A DNA stretch of 64,000 bases from Chlamydiales bacterium (GCA_028278035.1 JANQFC010000026.1:1-64000), one strand, 5' to 3'; shown: positions 46,196 through 56,166, numbered from the stretch's first letter. Notes: generated by a model not told the origin, from the letters alone. Numbers and translations: made by a program.

Positions 46196-48034
46196 ATGGA
46201 TCAAAATATATCATTTTCCTCATGGTCTGAAAATTCAAAATTAATAGATTGGATTAATCAAATAGTCAAATTATGTCAGCCTAAAAATATTCATTTAGTT
46301 AAAGGTTCAAAAGAAGAATATGACCTTTTAATGAACGAGATGGTCAGTCAGGGTAAGGCTGTAGCTTTAAACAAAGACAAAAGACCAAACAGTTATTATT
46401 TTAGATCAGATAAAGAGGATGTAGCAAGAGTAGAAGAGAGAACCTTTATTTGTTCAAAAGATAAAAAAGACGCAGGGCCTACCAATAATTGGCATGATCC
46501 AAAAGAAATGAAGGAAAAATTAGATTCTTTATTTTCAGGGTCCATGAAAGGAAGAACAATGTATGTTATTCCTTTTAGTATGGGGCCATTAGGTTCTGAT
46601 AAATCCCATATTGGTGTTGAGATTACAGATTCGGCATACGTTGTATGCAATATGTACATTATGACAAGAACCGGCAAGAAGGTGTTAGATATTTTGCAAA
46701 ATGGTAATTTCATTAAATGTCTGCATTCTGTTGGATATCCTTTAAATGAAAATGATAAAGATCCTCTTTGGCCATGTGATCCGGAAAATAGGCATATAGT
46801 TCATTTCCCGGAAGATAAAAGCATTTATTCTTACGGAAGCGGTTATGGAGGAAATGCTCTTCTTGGCAAAAAATGTTTTGCTCTTAGAATAGCCTCTTCC
46901 ATGGCAAGAAATGAAGGATGGCTTGCAGAGCATATGCTTATTTTAAAAATTAAAAATCCTCAGGGCGAAAAAAAATATTTCGCAGCAGCTTTTCCGTCTG
47001 CCTGCGGCAAGACAAATATGGCAATGCTTCAGTCTTCTCTTCCCGGTTGGGACATTACTTGTATTGGAGATGATATTGCATGGATGAAATATGCAGAAGA
47101 CGGCAGACTTTGGGCGATAAATCCAGAAGCCGGATTTTTCGGTGTTGCTCCCGGCACTTCTTACCAAACAAACTATAATGCGATGAAAACTTTAGAAAAA
47201 GATTCTATTTTTACTAATGTAGGTCTAACTGAAGATAAAGATGTTTGGTGGGAAGGCATGACGGATGAAGTGCCTGAAAATATTACTAATTGGCACGGAA
47301 ATAAATATGAGCCTAACTCTAATGTAAAAGCATCTCATCCTAATGCTAGATTTACATCTTTTGCTAAAAACTGTCCTATCATTGATGAAGGTTGGGAAAA
47401 TCCAAAAGGAGTTCCTATATCTGCTATTATATTTGGTGGTAGGAGAGATGATACTGTTCCTTTGATTTATGAAGCTTTTAATTGGGAGCACGGTGTCTTT
47501 TTAGGAGCAAGTGTATCCTCTCAGATGACTGCTGCTGCCAAAGGAGTTGTGGGCAAGCTTCGTCATGATCCTTTTGCCATGCTTCCGTTCTGCGGATATA
47601 ATATGGGATCTTATTTCAAGCACTGGATAGAAATAGGCAAGAAAACAGACAGTAAAAATCTTCCAAAAATCTTTTATGTTAATTGGTTCCAAAAAGATCA
47701 AGATAATAAATTTATTTGGCCGGGTTTTTCGGACAATATTAGGGTATTGAAATGGATGTTCGAACGAATAGACAATACAGTTGACGTACAAAAAACACCT
47801 ATTGGTCTATTGCCGAAGGCAGAAGATTTAGATTTGTCAGGTTTGGATTTATCTAAAGAGGTATTGGATCAGTTATTTTATATAAATGACAGTCTTTGGA
47901 TGAAAGAAACTGAAGAGCTAGATAGCTATTTTTCTATCTTTGAAGATACTTTGCCAAATGAAATGACAAAGCAGCTGCAAAACTTAAAAAATAGATTGGA
48001 AGAAGAATCATGCGAGCTGTTATCCAAAGAGTAA
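46196..48034 (+). CDS. pckG: Phosphoenolpyruvate carboxykinase (GTP)
   Basis: 612 residues, the length of GTP-type PEPCK. The kinase-1a P-loop with the hyper-reactive cysteine, [13 protein letters not shown], is the family signature. [38 protein letters not shown] and [19 protein letters not shown] are further conserved blocks. It makes PEP from oxaloacetate with GTP, giving the cell a gluconeogenic entry point from host-derived C4 acids. It follows mreB as in C. trachomatis CT709-CT710. The 3' end overlaps dtd by 25 bp. Confidence 0.96.
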   Translation: MDQNISFSSWSENSKLIDWINQIVKLCQPKNIHLVKGSKEEYDLLMNEMVSQGKAVALNKDKRPNSYYFRSDKEDVARVEERTFICSKDKKDAGPTNNWHDPKEMKEKLDSLFSGSMKGRTMYVIPFSMGPLGSDKSHIGVEITDSAYVVCNMYIMTRTGKKVLDILQNGNFIKCLHSVGYPLNENDKDPLWPCDPENRHIVHFPEDKSIYSYGSGYGGNALLGKKCFALRIASSMARNEGWLAEHMLILKIKNPQGEKKYFAAAFPSACGKTNMAMLQSSLPGWDITCIGDDIAWMKYAEDGRLWAINPEAGFFGVAPGTSYQTNYNAMKTLEKDSIFTNVGLTEDKDVWWEGMTDEVPENITNWHGNKYEPNSNVKASHPNARFTSFAKNCPIIDEGWENPKGVPISAIIFGGRRDDTVPLIYEAFNWEHGVFLGASVSSQMTAAAKGVVGKLRHDPFAMLPFCGYNMGSYFKHWIEIGKKTDSKNLPKIFYVNWFQKDQDNKFIWPGFSDNIRVLKWMFERIDNTVDVQKTPIGLLPKAEDLDLSGLDLSKEVLDQLFYINDSLWMKETEELDSYFSIFEDTLPNEMTKQLQNLKNRLEEESCELLSKE

Positions 48035-48450
48035 AACAGGCAAAAGTTGAAGTAGATAATCAGACTGTAGGATCAATTAATAAGGGTATTTTGGTTTTAT
48101 TGGGATTTCATAAAAATGATCAGAAAAATCAAATAGGCTATTTAATTGATAAAATTATAAACCTTAGAATTTTTAGCGATCAAGCTGATAAGATGAACTT
48201 ATCTTTATTAGATGTTAAAGGAGATATTTTAGTAGTATCTCAATTTACATTATATGGAGAAACCAAGAAGGGTAGACGCCCTTCTTTTGTAGATTCTTTG
48301 GAGCCTAAAACAGCAAATGAGTACTATGAAAATTTTGTTGAGCTGTTAAAAAATCAAATGAAGAATGTTCAAACAGGAATTTTTGGGGCAAAAATGAAGG
48401 TCCATCTGATCAATGATGGACCTGTAACTTTTATAATAGATGCTGATTAG
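48010..48450 (+). CDS. dtd: D-aminoacyl-tRNA deacylase
   Basis: 146 residues, full length. Signature motifs are [16 protein letters not shown] (N-terminus), [11 protein letters not shown] (the SQxxT active-site motif) and [12 protein letters not shown] (NxGPxT-type motif, here NDGPVT). It hydrolyses D-aminoacyl and Gly-tRNA(Ala) mis-products. The start lies inside the pckG coding end, implying translational coupling. Confidence 0.94.
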   Translation: MRAVIQRVKQAKVEVDNQTVGSINKGILVLLGFHKNDQKNQIGYLIDKIINLRIFSDQADKMNLSLLDVKGDILVVSQFTLYGETKKGRRPSFVDSLEPKTANEYYENFVELLKNQMKNVQTGIFGAKMKVHLINDGPVTFIIDAD

Positions 48451-49649
48451 ATTGAAGTTTTTTCAAGATGTATTTTTGTCTGTGTGATTTCTTGGGTTAG
48501 TTGTTGGCGTTCGGTTATTAATGTCTGAGTTGTTTTACGTAGATTTTGGAAATTTTCTTTTTCTTTTGCGACTAGAGGTTCAAAATGATTTTGTAAAACA
48601 TTAATCATTAATTCGCTTACTGCAGCTTGAAGGTCTTTGGAAGCTTCTGCAGTTTCAAAAGCTTGTGTAAAAGTATTTTGTGCTATTGTTTGATAAGATC
48701 TGCTCACATCAAGCCAACCTCTTGTAGCAATAATTAAAGGATTTGTAGATTTATATATTGTAGTTCCTAATGCTTCTAATAAACCGTATTCCTGGCATTT
48801 TTCCCATAAAGCTTCATTTGGTAAATAAGTGTTGTCTGGAGTTGTGGCTTGGTAAATACTCTCTACAGCATCTATTTCTTGTTTTTTTAACTTTAATTCT
48901 TTTAAATTTTTTTGTGTTATTTTGATTAATTCTTCAACTCTAACTTGTTTTCTTTGAATTTCCTGATGATTATGTTTTTCTTCATCAGTTAGTAATTGAG
49001 CAAATTCTTTCTTTTCAAAATAAGGAACTTTTTGCCCTTTATATTCTGTATTGGATACTACATAATCTAACAATACTCTTGTTCTTTGTATTTTTTCTAG
49101 AAGAGTGGCAGTTTCTTCTTCTGTTAGCTGTAAAACTTCAGTATCGTCTTTTACTTGAATTGGCTCAGCTCTTGCTGTTTTTATCAAGTTATATGTTTGA
49201 GCAAGCAGTTCAAAAGGTTCATTTTTTAAAAGGTCTGTAATTTCAGTGTTTGTTAAAAATGTTTTTGCTTGTAGCCAGTTTCTTTGTGCTAATAATTTTT
49301 TAGGATTGATTAAAGCTAGTTCTTTTCTAGCTATTATTCTTTGGTATAAATCTTGGGCTTTTCTATCAGTTAGTGGTTTTTTGTTAAATTCAAAATAAAT
49401 TTCTACAGCATCTAATGCCCTATTTCTTTTTTCTATTTCTGATGCTGCTGTAAAATATGAGTCGTTAATAGCTGTTAAAGTTTGTTCGGTTAATTGTTTT
49501 TGGCCTTCTGGTGATTCGAATTTGTATTTTGCAGCTATTTGAACTATAGTATTATTGACCTTTTCTAAATTTGTTTTTACAGTGCTTTGTAAAGTTTCAA
49601 ATGCTGCTTGTCTTTTTAAGCTTTCTTGGCTTAACACTCTTGCTGTCAT
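48447..49649 (-). CDS. Orphan all-helical protein with internal duplication
   Basis: 400 residues, starting at ATG 49649 with a strong AAGGAG site. No signal peptide, membrane segment or cysteine-rich region; coiled-coil N- and C-termini. Two parts appear related: RALDAVEIYFEFNKKPLTDR through AQRNWLQ (~82-127) and QEIDAVESIYQATTPDNTYL through ATRGWLD (~258-318), sharing (L/I)DAVE-x-Y, L-x-x-x-A-L/Q and R-x-WL. I do not recognise the family. A lineage-specific cytosolic or T3SS-secreted protein are both possible. It is convergent with dtd (4-bp overlap). Confidence 0.75.
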   Translation of the reverse strand: MTARVLSQESLKRQAAFETLQSTVKTNLEKVNNTIVQIAAKYKFESPEGQKQLTEQTLTAINDSYFTAASEIEKRNRALDAVEIYFEFNKKPLTDRKAQDLYQRIIARKELALINPKKLLAQRNWLQAKTFLTNTEITDLLKNEPFELLAQTYNLIKTARAEPIQVKDDTEVLQLTEEETATLLEKIQRTRVLLDYVVSNTEYKGQKVPYFEKKEFAQLLTDEEKHNHQEIQRKQVRVEELIKITQKNLKELKLKKQEIDAVESIYQATTPDNTYLPNEALWEKCQEYGLLEALGTTIYKSTNPLIIATRGWLDVSRSYQTIAQNTFTQAFETAEASKDLQAAVSELMINVLQNHFEPLVAKEKENFQNLRKTTQTLITERQQLTQEITQTKIHLEKTSI

Positions 49650-49867
49650 GGTTTTCTCCTTAATTTTTTATAACATTATTAAATAAAGTTTATTTATTGT
49701 TAATTGTATATTATTATAACATTAATATTATTAAAATTTAATAATAAAAATACAGCGGCAGTAAAAAAATAATAAAATAATAAATAAAATTTATATACAG
49801 TATTAAGTTAACTTTTTATTTAATGCTAGTAAATTTATTAATGAATATTGGAAAATTTTAAATTGGT

Positions 49868-49896
49868 ATGGGTAATAAAAATATTTTATTACCCAT
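49868..49896. terminator. Hairpin at the 3' end of ndk
   Basis: ATGGGTAATAAAA and TTTTATTACCCAT arms at 49868-49896 form a ~12-bp stem with a short loop, 11 bp past the ndk stop on the minus strand. On the plus strand it is followed by TTTTT, on the minus strand by a weaker T content. The rest of 49650-49907 is AT-rich with no gene. Confidence 0.55.
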
Positions 49897-49907
49897 TTTT
49901 AAATGGA

Positions 49908-50330
49908 CTATCTGGAAAAGATCTCTTCTTTGGTAAAGAAAAAGTCAATTTCTATTTTAGCATTTTCTGGGCTGTCAGATCCATGTACAGCATTTTTTTC
50001 AATAGATGAAGCAAATTCTTTTCTAATAGTGCCTTCTTCTGCTTTGGTAAAGTCGGTAGCACCCATAATTTCTCTATTTTTTTCTACAGCATTTTCTCCT
50101 TCTAAAACTTGTACTATCACAGGGCCTGATGTCATGAACTTTACTAAAGAGCTGTAAAAAGATTTTTCTTTATGTACTAAATAAAATTTTTGGGCTTGAT
50201 CTTTAGATAGATGGATCATTTTACAAGCTATTATTTTAAGGTCGTTTTCTTCAAATTTTGTCTCTATTTTTCCGATAGCATTTTTTTCGACTGCATCAGG
50301 TTTAATTATAGATAAAGTCATTTCTTTCAT
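49908..50330 (-). CDS. ndk: Nucleoside diphosphate kinase
   Basis: 140 residues, start at ATG 50330 with AGGAG upstream. Family motifs: [13 protein letters not shown], the phosphohistidine region [12 protein letters not shown] (His in VHGSD), and [19 protein letters not shown]. It equilibrates nucleoside triphosphates using ATP. Single gene with hairpin terminator. Confidence 0.96.
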   Translation of the reverse strand: MKEMTLSIIKPDAVEKNAIGKIETKFEENDLKIIACKMIHLSKDQAQKFYLVHKEKSFYSSLVKFMTSGPVIVQVLEGENAVEKNREIMGATDFTKAEEGTIRKEFASSIEKNAVHGSDSPENAKIEIDFFFTKEEIFSR

Positions 50331-50392
50331 AAATTCGCTCCTAAATTAAATTTTGATGGGTTATATTATATGAAAACTAAATATTTATTTCT

Positions 50393-51490
50393 ATGAGTTA
50401 CCATAAGTATATAGACAAGTCTAAAGTAAAAAAAATTTTAGTAATCAAGTTGAGACATTTTGGGGATGTTTTGTTATCTACTCCTGTTTTGCATGTATTA
50501 AAAAAAAGTATACCTGATGCTGAAATAGATGCTTTTGTATATAAAGAGTCTTTTGATATTTTAAAAAATAATTTGAATGTCAGTAAAATTTTTACATATG
50601 ATAGAGGTATTAAAAAGTTAGGCTTGTTTAAAAGGCTGAGAAGAGAATTAAAAATTTTACTTAATATCAAAAAGCAAAAATATGATTTGGTAATTAATTT
50701 AACAGAAGGGGATAGAGGGGCCATTATTGCCTTTTTTTCTAAGGCTCTATACAAAGTAGGATTTGATCCTGGTAGAGAGGGATTTTTTAAAAAAGACAAG
50801 ATCTATACCCATTTAGTTAAAAATGCACACAGGCCAAGGCATGCAGTTGAAAAGAATTTAGATGTTTTGAGAAGAATAGGTATATTTGCAGAGAATATAG
50901 ATAAAAAACTAGAATTTAATATTTCTAAAGAAGTAAATGAGACAGTGAAAAAGATCTTAAAGGATAATGATCTTGTGGAAGGCGGATATATTCTTATACA
51001 TCCGACCTCTCGCTGGAGGTTTAAGATTTGGGACAAGTTTGATCAACTTATAGATGCTTTAATTCAAAAAAATCAAAAAATAGTAATAGTTAGCGGTAAA
51101 GACGGTTTTGAAATCGATATGGTGAACAAGATTATAAAGGATAAACCTATTATTAATTTAGCGGGCAAGATAAGCATTGAGGAATTAGCCAAGTTAATAG
51201 ATTTTTCTAGGTTGCTAATATGTAATGATTCTTTAGCTTTTCATATAGCCAGTGTTTTGAAGGCTAATAGCTTAGCTTTTTTTGGCCCAACCTGCGATAT
51301 TACTTGGGGTGCTTGGCAGAATCCAAACGGCAAAGTATTAAAATCCAATCATAGCTGTAGGCCCTGCTTTTTAGACGGATGTGGAGGGAGTAAAAAAAGT
51401 GAGTGTTTAACAGATATATCTATAGAATCTATTCTGCAAAAAATCAATTTACAAGTTTTTATGCAAAAAAATTGTAAAACACCAAATTAA
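50393..51490 (+). CDS. Glycosyltransferase family 9 (heptosyltransferase-like)
   Basis: 365 residues. N-terminal Rossmann part VKKILVIKLRHFGDVLLSTP (GDVLLSTP is the GT9 signature), then YILIHPTSRWRFKIWD, IVSGKDGFEIDMVNKI and the donor-site block LLICNDSLAFHIASVLKANSL with FFGPTCDITWGAW. The C-terminus has the conserved cysteine-rich segment SCRPCFLDGCGG...C seen in WaaQ/heptosyltransferase III proteins. It likely adds a heptose or related sugar to the lipopolysaccharide core on the inner-membrane cytoplasmic face. It is convergent with the Lpt/KdsA cluster, which serves the same molecule. Confidence 0.88.
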   Translation: MSYHKYIDKSKVKKILVIKLRHFGDVLLSTPVLHVLKKSIPDAEIDAFVYKESFDILKNNLNVSKIFTYDRGIKKLGLFKRLRRELKILLNIKKQKYDLVINLTEGDRGAIIAFFSKALYKVGFDPGREGFFKKDKIYTHLVKNAHRPRHAVEKNLDVLRRIGIFAENIDKKLEFNISKEVNETVKKILKDNDLVEGGYILIHPTSRWRFKIWDKFDQLIDALIQKNQKIVIVSGKDGFEIDMVNKIIKDKPIINLAGKISIEELAKLIDFSRLLICNDSLAFHIASVLKANSLAFFGPTCDITWGAWQNPNGKVLKSNHSCRPCFLDGCGGSKKSECLTDISIESILQKINLQVFMQKNCKTPN

Positions 51491-51518
51491 ATATGAATTT
51501 GATATTAGAGAACTATTT

Positions 51519-52253
51519 TTATAAACAAAACTCTTCGCCGAGATAATGTTTTTTTGCAATGTCGCTTTCTATAAGTTCTTTTACGCTGCCGGACAGCATA
51601 ACTTTTCCGTCCTGCATTATATAGCTTCTGTCTACTATAGAAAAAATCTCTCTGGCATTATGGTCTGTTATTAGAACTCCAATTTTCTTTTTCTTTAAGT
51701 GTTTGATTAATAGCTTTACATCTTGAACGGCTAAAGGGTCTATATTTGCAAAAGGCTCATCCAAGAGCAATAAAGAAGGTTCTGTTATTAATGACCTTGT
51801 AATTTCCAGTCTTCTTCTTTCCCCGCCGGACAAACTTATTGCTTTTTTCTTTTTTAAGTGTGTCAAATTTAATTCACTTAACAAATCTTTTAATCTTTTT
51901 TGTTTTTCTTTTTTAGAGATATTTAAAGTTTCTAAAATACATACTATATTTTCTTCTACGGTTAAATGTCTGAAGACTGAAGGCTCCTGCGCTAAATAGC
52001 CCATTCCCAATTTTGCTCTTTTATGAATAGAAAAATCGGAAATATCCTGAGAATTGAAAAAGACCTGTCCTTTATTAGACTTAATAAGTCCTATTGTCAT
52101 ATAAAAGGCTGTGGTTTTGCCAGCGCCGTTAGGTCCTAATAGCCCGACTACCTCTCCTTGCTTTACTTCAAAGGAAAGTCCGTTTACAACAGGTTTTTTT
52201 TGATAGTATTTTACTAAGTTTTTTACTTCTAAAATTGTTTTTTTTCTAATCAT
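51519..52253 (-). CDS. lptB: LPS export ABC transporter ATPase LptB
   Basis: 244 residues from ATG 52253 (MIRKKTILEVKNL); the longer frame runs into the upstream gene. Walker A GLLGPNGAGKTTAFYM, signature ISLSGGERRRLEITRSL, Walker B LLLDEPFANIDPLAV and the LptB-specific PSVFRHLTVEENI. It powers LPS extraction from the inner membrane with LptF/G (not in the window). Its start overlaps the LptA-like gene by 8 bp. Confidence 0.95.
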   Translation of the reverse strand: MIRKKTILEVKNLVKYYQKKPVVNGLSFEVKQGEVVGLLGPNGAGKTTAFYMTIGLIKSNKGQVFFNSQDISDFSIHKRAKLGMGYLAQEPSVFRHLTVEENIVCILETLNISKKEKQKRLKDLLSELNLTHLKKKKAISLSGGERRRLEITRSLITEPSLLLLDEPFANIDPLAVQDVKLLIKHLKKKKIGVLITDHNAREIFSIVDRSYIMQDGKVMLSGSVKELIESDIAKKHYLGEEFCL

Positions 52254-53610
52254 TGGCCCATAAGTATTCTGAAAAGATTTCATTAAGTATGTTTTCTTCG
52301 TCCACATTAAATGTGAATCTAACGTCTCCTATCCCTTTGATAGATTCTTTTTCTTTTTGATCTATTACTATAGCGTTAGCACTTAAGTGAATAGACTCAT
52401 CATCTTGCCAAAAAAGTACTTTTTTGTCTTCTAAACACGATAATTTAATTATTTTGGACTCTGGTGAATATAATATTTTATCAGCTATTCCATAACCTAG
52501 AGTGTTAGCGTCTTTTTTGTAGATGAACTTTACGCTGTCTTCCAGATCTATTGTTTTTATAGTGTTATCAGTAGTATAGCTAAGTGTTGCTTTTTTTGAG
52601 GTTATAGTTACGATATTATCCTGAAAGATAATATCGTCATTGTTCTTTTTTTTGGAGGTGAACGCGTTTACTATTTTTTTTTCATTGTCCAGTTCAATAT
52701 TTCCGGAACAGGACAGTTCTGATTGGATATCATTATTTTTATCAAAAAATATTATGTTTGTATTTCCTCTTGTTATTATTTTATGAATAGAAGAATCTTT
52801 TACTCTTTTTATAAGCTCTATTTCTTCACCTGTCATTTCAAAAGAGTCTTTTTCTTCTAAAAAGACATTTCCTTTTAAAGACAGGGAATTTTCAAAATTG
52901 TTTATTGTTATTTCATCTGATAAGAATTTTAAGGAATTTTGTTTTTTTACAATATTGGAGATATTTCCATTTGCTTTTTCTGCATAAATTGTACTGCTGT
53001 TAACGTCATATTTTGCTGTGTGGAAATAGATTTGGCTGCTGTCGAATAAAAATTGACACTTTTTATTTTTTTCAGGATATAAAAATAAATATGTGCTGTC
53101 GTTATCATTTTGATATATGCCTTTATTGGCAAAAATCTTGTATTTGTTATCTACGAAAATTAACAGGTCATCTAAAAAACTTATAGAATAGACATTATTG
53201 ATATTAGGTCTATTTTGAAAATTTGCAATATTTAATAGACATTCCACTGTTTTAGAAGAAATAAAAATGTCTTTATTTTTTTTTAAAGCGTTATATCTGA
53301 CTTTGTTATCTGATACAAAAGTTATTTTGGATGTTGTTGCATCAAAAAATGCTGAATCACTTTGAAGAGTAGCATTTTCTTTTGTTTGAAGAGTAACATT
53401 ATCGAACAAGGCTAATTTTATATTACTTTTCTCAAATCCTTCAATTTCCGCTTTTTTAGAGGTGATCTTTCCAAAGTCATGGTTCAGAGTAAAATCATTT
53501 GTGAAGATTAATTTGTTGTTATCAAATAGGACACTGTCAGATGAGATTTTATATTTTTCTTCAGTAAAAACAGATGTTATTAAAAGAAGAAAAAATATAA
53601 TTTTTTTCAT
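52246..53610 (-). CDS. LptA/OstA-like periplasmic protein
   Basis: 454 residues with a signal peptide (KKIIFFLLLITSVFTEE). The body is a series of beta-jellyroll strands of OstA type: ISSDSVLFDNNKLIFTNDFT, ITSKKAEIEGFEKS, LQSDSAFFDATTSKITF, LSLKGNVFLEEKDSFEM, ITSKKATLSYTTDN. It is about twice the length of E. coli LptA, suggesting a multi-repeat bridge. Located between LptC-like and LptB genes with overlaps on both sides, it probably carries LPS across the periplasm. Confidence 0.82.
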   Translation of the reverse strand: MKKIIFFLLLITSVFTEEKYKISSDSVLFDNNKLIFTNDFTLNHDFGKITSKKAEIEGFEKSNIKLALFDNVTLQTKENATLQSDSAFFDATTSKITFVSDNKVRYNALKKNKDIFISSKTVECLLNIANFQNRPNINNVYSISFLDDLLIFVDNKYKIFANKGIYQNDNDSTYLFLYPEKNKKCQFLFDSSQIYFHTAKYDVNSSTIYAEKANGNISNIVKKQNSLKFLSDEITINNFENSLSLKGNVFLEEKDSFEMTGEEIELIKRVKDSSIHKIITRGNTNIIFFDKNNDIQSELSCSGNIELDNEKKIVNAFTSKKKNNDDIIFQDNIVTITSKKATLSYTTDNTIKTIDLEDSVKFIYKKDANTLGYGIADKILYSPESKIIKLSCLEDKKVLFWQDDESIHLSANAIVIDQKEKESIKGIGDVRFTFNVDEENILNEIFSEYLWAND

Positions 53611-54200
53611 TTGAGGCCTCTTTGAGGAAAAAAAGTAGCTTCAAAAGAATTTACTTGTACTTTTGGTTTTTTCGAAGATAGGGAAAATACAGCATCACTG
53701 CAAATGCCTTCTAGATAGGGAGTTTCTTTTTCTAAATTTTCAGGCAGATAAGATCCTGCTAAGTAGTAAGATGATATTAAAACATCTTTAAGCAGAAAAT
53801 TATGGGATGGAAAAGAATAGATGCCATTGTTTGCTTTAATGTATCTTATATGCTGATTTGAGTTTTTAGAAGCTATTTTATCCTGAAAACAGCATCCTAT
53901 GTCTTTTAAGTTTTCTACAAGTTCAAAATTTTTTTTCTTTTGGGTTAAAAATATTTCAGAGGAGTTACTATGCAGTCTGAAATGTTTTCTCTTGTTGTCA
54001 TCAATTATATATATATCTTTTTGTACGTTTTGCCTCAGTTGATATGCTTTTTGATAAGTTAGATTAAAATCACTATGAGTTAGTTTTTTATATTCTTCAT
54101 AATCTTTATTACTTAACGTGAAAACTTTTGAAACAACTAGCGCTACTACAAAAACTGCAATACTTAAAGCTGTTATAAATGTTTTTTTTAACATAAGCAC
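53607..54200 (-). CDS. LptC-like membrane-anchored protein
   Basis: 197 residues with one N-terminal membrane helix (FITALSIAVFVVALVVSKVF). The periplasmic remainder has the beta-rich look of LptC (IYIIDDNKRKHFRLHSNSSE, YIKANNGIYSFPSHNFLLKD, VQVNSFEATFFPQ). Recognition rests on topology and context: it overlaps kdsA upstream and the LptA-like gene downstream. A start at ATG 54194 is equally possible. Confidence 0.72.
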   Translation of the reverse strand: MLMLKKTFITALSIAVFVVALVVSKVFTLSNKDYEEYKKLTHSDFNLTYQKAYQLRQNVQKDIYIIDDNKRKHFRLHSNSSEIFLTQKKKNFELVENLKDIGCCFQDKIASKNSNQHIRYIKANNGIYSFPSHNFLLKDVLISSYYLAGSYLPENLEKETPYLEGICSDAVFSLSSKKPKVQVNSFEATFFPQRGLK

Positions 54201-55015
54201 TCTTGTTTGTTTGCTTCATGTATTTTTGTTATTTGAGTAAGAAGTTTTTCCATATCATTAAAAGGAAGCACGCAGGCAGCGTCGCTTTTTGCTTGAGCTG
54301 GATTGGGATGGCTTTCTAAAAATAAAACATTAGCGCCTATTGCAATAGATGCTTTTGCTAAAGGCAAGATAAATTCTCTTTGTCCGCCGCTGATCGTATT
54401 TAATCCGCCAGGAAGCTGTACGGAATGTGTTGCATCAAAACATACAGGGTAGCCGAAGCTTTGCATTACAGGTATTGCTCTAAAGTCAGTCATTAGATTG
54501 TTATATCCAAAAGAGGTTCCTCTATCAGTTAAGATAATATTTTTGTTATTAGTAGATAAGATTTTTTCAATAGTGTTTTTCATGTCCCAAGGAGACATGA
54601 ACTGTCCTTTTTTTATGTTTACAGGTTTTTGTGTTCTGCCTGCTGCTAATAATAAATCTGTTTGGCGGCATAACAGGGCAGGTATTTGGATAATATCTAA
54701 AACATCTTTTACAATATCTGCTTGGTCGGGAGTATGGATATCGGACAAAACTACAAGGTCCAGTTCTTCTTTTATTCTCTTTAAGATTTGCAGGCCTTTA
54801 GTAATCCCGGGGCCTCTAAAGGAATGAACGGAAGATCTGTTTGCCTTATCAAAGCTTGCCTTGAAAATAAAGTTAATATCGAAATTTGAAAAAAGCTTTT
54901 TTAGTTTTTTTGCATAGTTAAATGTAAAGTCTTCGTCTTCTATAACACAAGGACCTGAGATCACTGTTAATTTGTCATTTCCGATTTCTGTATTTTTTAT
55001 TTTTATTACATGCAT
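54188..55015 (-). CDS. kdsA: 3-deoxy-D-manno-octulosonate 8-phosphate synthase
   Basis: 275 residues. Conserved blocks: LTVISGPCVIEDED, IFKASFDKANRSSVHSFRGP, VLSDIHTPDQAD, FMSPWDMKN, ILTDRGTSFGYNNLMTDFRA, CFDATHSVQLPGG. It condenses PEP with arabinose 5-phosphate to KDO-8-P, the first committed step to KDO in LPS. C11 in SGPCVIE suggests possible metal-dependent type. It overlaps dapB by 10 bp and the LptC-like gene by 13 bp. Confidence 0.95.
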   Translation of the reverse strand: MHVIKIKNTEIGNDKLTVISGPCVIEDEDFTFNYAKKLKKLFSNFDINFIFKASFDKANRSSVHSFRGPGITKGLQILKRIKEELDLVVLSDIHTPDQADIVKDVLDIIQIPALLCRQTDLLLAAGRTQKPVNIKKGQFMSPWDMKNTIEKILSTNNKNIILTDRGTSFGYNNLMTDFRAIPVMQSFGYPVCFDATHSVQLPGGLNTISGGQREFILPLAKASIAIGANVLFLESHPNPAQAKSDAACVLPFNDMEKLLTQITKIHEANKQECLC

Positions 55016-55701
55016 AAGTTTTTTCCTTTTTTAAATAAGTCCGACATTGTAAAAAAGCCGTTTTTTTTATCTTTGATAAATTTTGCTGCAATTATTGCGC
55101 CTTTTGCAAATGTGTCTCTTGTCGTTACCGTATGTTTAATGTTTATCTTTTCTTCATTGTTATAAAATAAAAGTGAATGCTCTCCAATAACATTAGAAGA
55201 TCTGATCGAATGAACTGAGGCATCTTTTTTTAAATATTTCTTAATTTGATCTTTTAATGTTAAGGCAGTACCGCTGGGACTGTCTTTTTTATGGATATGG
55301 TGTATATCAATAATATCAATGAAGCTGTCTTTTAAGAAATGGTTAAATTCTTTGATAAACTGATTTAATATTAAAATACCGATTGAAAAATTAGCGCTGT
55401 AAAAAATCGCTATTTTTTCAGAGGTCTTTTTGATTTTATCAAAATCTTTTTTTGAATATCCTGTAGTTCCCATTACTAAATTAGTGTTATTTTCTACTGC
55501 AGCGGATAAAATTGTGTCTAAAATTGATGGATTTGAAAAATCTATCGCAATATCTGTTTTTTCGAAATTTGTAATAATTTCATTAATATTATTAGAAGAT
55601 ATTTGTGATTTAATATCAAAAATGTCATCATTTTTTAATAAATTAATTGTAGCTTGGCCCATTCTGCCGGAGCTGCCTATTACGGAAATTAATTTTTTCA
55701 T
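55006..55701 (-). CDS. dapB: 4-hydroxy-tetrahydrodipicolinate reductase
   Basis: 231 residues, slightly short for the family (~240-270). NAD(P)-binding GSSGRMGQATINLL, VMGTTGYSKKDFDKI, active-site ID-HHIHKKDSPSGTAL (K-x-D-x-PSGTA), and GAIIAAKFIKDKKNGFF. Second enzyme of the diaminopimelate pathway, upstream of DapF (8585-9367). It heads the dapB-kdsA-lptC-lptA-lptB run, so peptidoglycan and LPS precursor genes are co-transcribed. Confidence 0.94.
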   Translation of the reverse strand: MKKLISVIGSSGRMGQATINLLKNDDIFDIKSQISSNNINEIITNFEKTDIAIDFSNPSILDTILSAAVENNTNLVMGTTGYSKKDFDKIKKTSEKIAIFYSANFSIGILILNQFIKEFNHFLKDSFIDIIDIHHIHKKDSPSGTALTLKDQIKKYLKKDASVHSIRSSNVIGEHSLLFYNNEEKINIKHTVTTRDTFAKGAIIAAKFIKDKKNGFFTMSDLFKKGKNLCM

Positions 55702-55800
55702 AACTACAAAAATACTTTTTGTGTATAATTTTAGCAGATTTCAATTGAAGATAGAAGCATTATATAAAAACTCTTGAAAAATAGGGTTTTTTGCTTTTAA

Positions 55801-55806
55801 TATAAT
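55801..55806 (+). promoter_or_regulatory. Probable -10 box of tRNA-Arg
   Basis: TATAAT six bases upstream of the mature tRNA 5' end. The nearest -35-like hexamer (TTGAAA, 55774-55779) is 21 bp away, longer than ideal. Confidence 0.45.
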
Positions 55807-55812
55807 ATCAAT

Positions 55813-55886
55813 GGACTGATAGCTCAATTGGATAGAGCACCCGCCTTCTAAGCGGGTGGTTGCAGGTTCGAGTCCTGCTCAGTCCG
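55813..55886 (+). tRNA. tRNA-Arg (anticodon TCT), island anchor
   Basis: 74 nt. Acceptor GGACTGA / TCAGTCC with discriminator G; D arm AGCTCAATTGGATAGAGC; anticodon stem CCCGC/GCGGG with loop CTTCTAA, anticodon TCT; T arm GCAGGTTCGAGTCCTGC. CCA is not encoded. The sequence from the T loop through the 3' flank (CGTATCTTTT at 55885-55894) recurs in degenerate form at 57543-57600 and 59231-59287, consistent with use as an integration site. Confidence 0.96.
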
Positions 55887-56166
55887 TATCTTTTAATAAT
55901 AAGTGATTTATATAATTAATTGATTTTACGAAAGTATACTCACTTGAGTTGGGGTATAATTAGGAATTAATCTAAAAAAAGAAAATTAAAAAAATAAACT
56001 CCATAAATTTTTTCCAAGTACCTTGTTTTCAATATTATTCATTATATCTTTATTATCAAGAGGATAAGTGGATAAAAAAATATTTTAAAATAAACCCTGA
56101 AGCAATTGACATAAAATAAGTTCTGGGTTATGTTCAGGGTTTAATGATTAGTTTGGGATAAAGTAT
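55887..56166. other. Intergenic, no gene seen
   Basis: 280 bp of AT-rich sequence between tRNA-Arg and the AlbA_2 gene. Apart from the island repeat flank at its left end I see no open reading frame, hairpin or strong promoter. Confidence 0.6.

Noticed and set aside
49650..49907. Possible regulatory repeats of ATTATTAA type
   Set aside because: Only simple AT-rich sequence; no repeat longer or more regular than expected for this composition.
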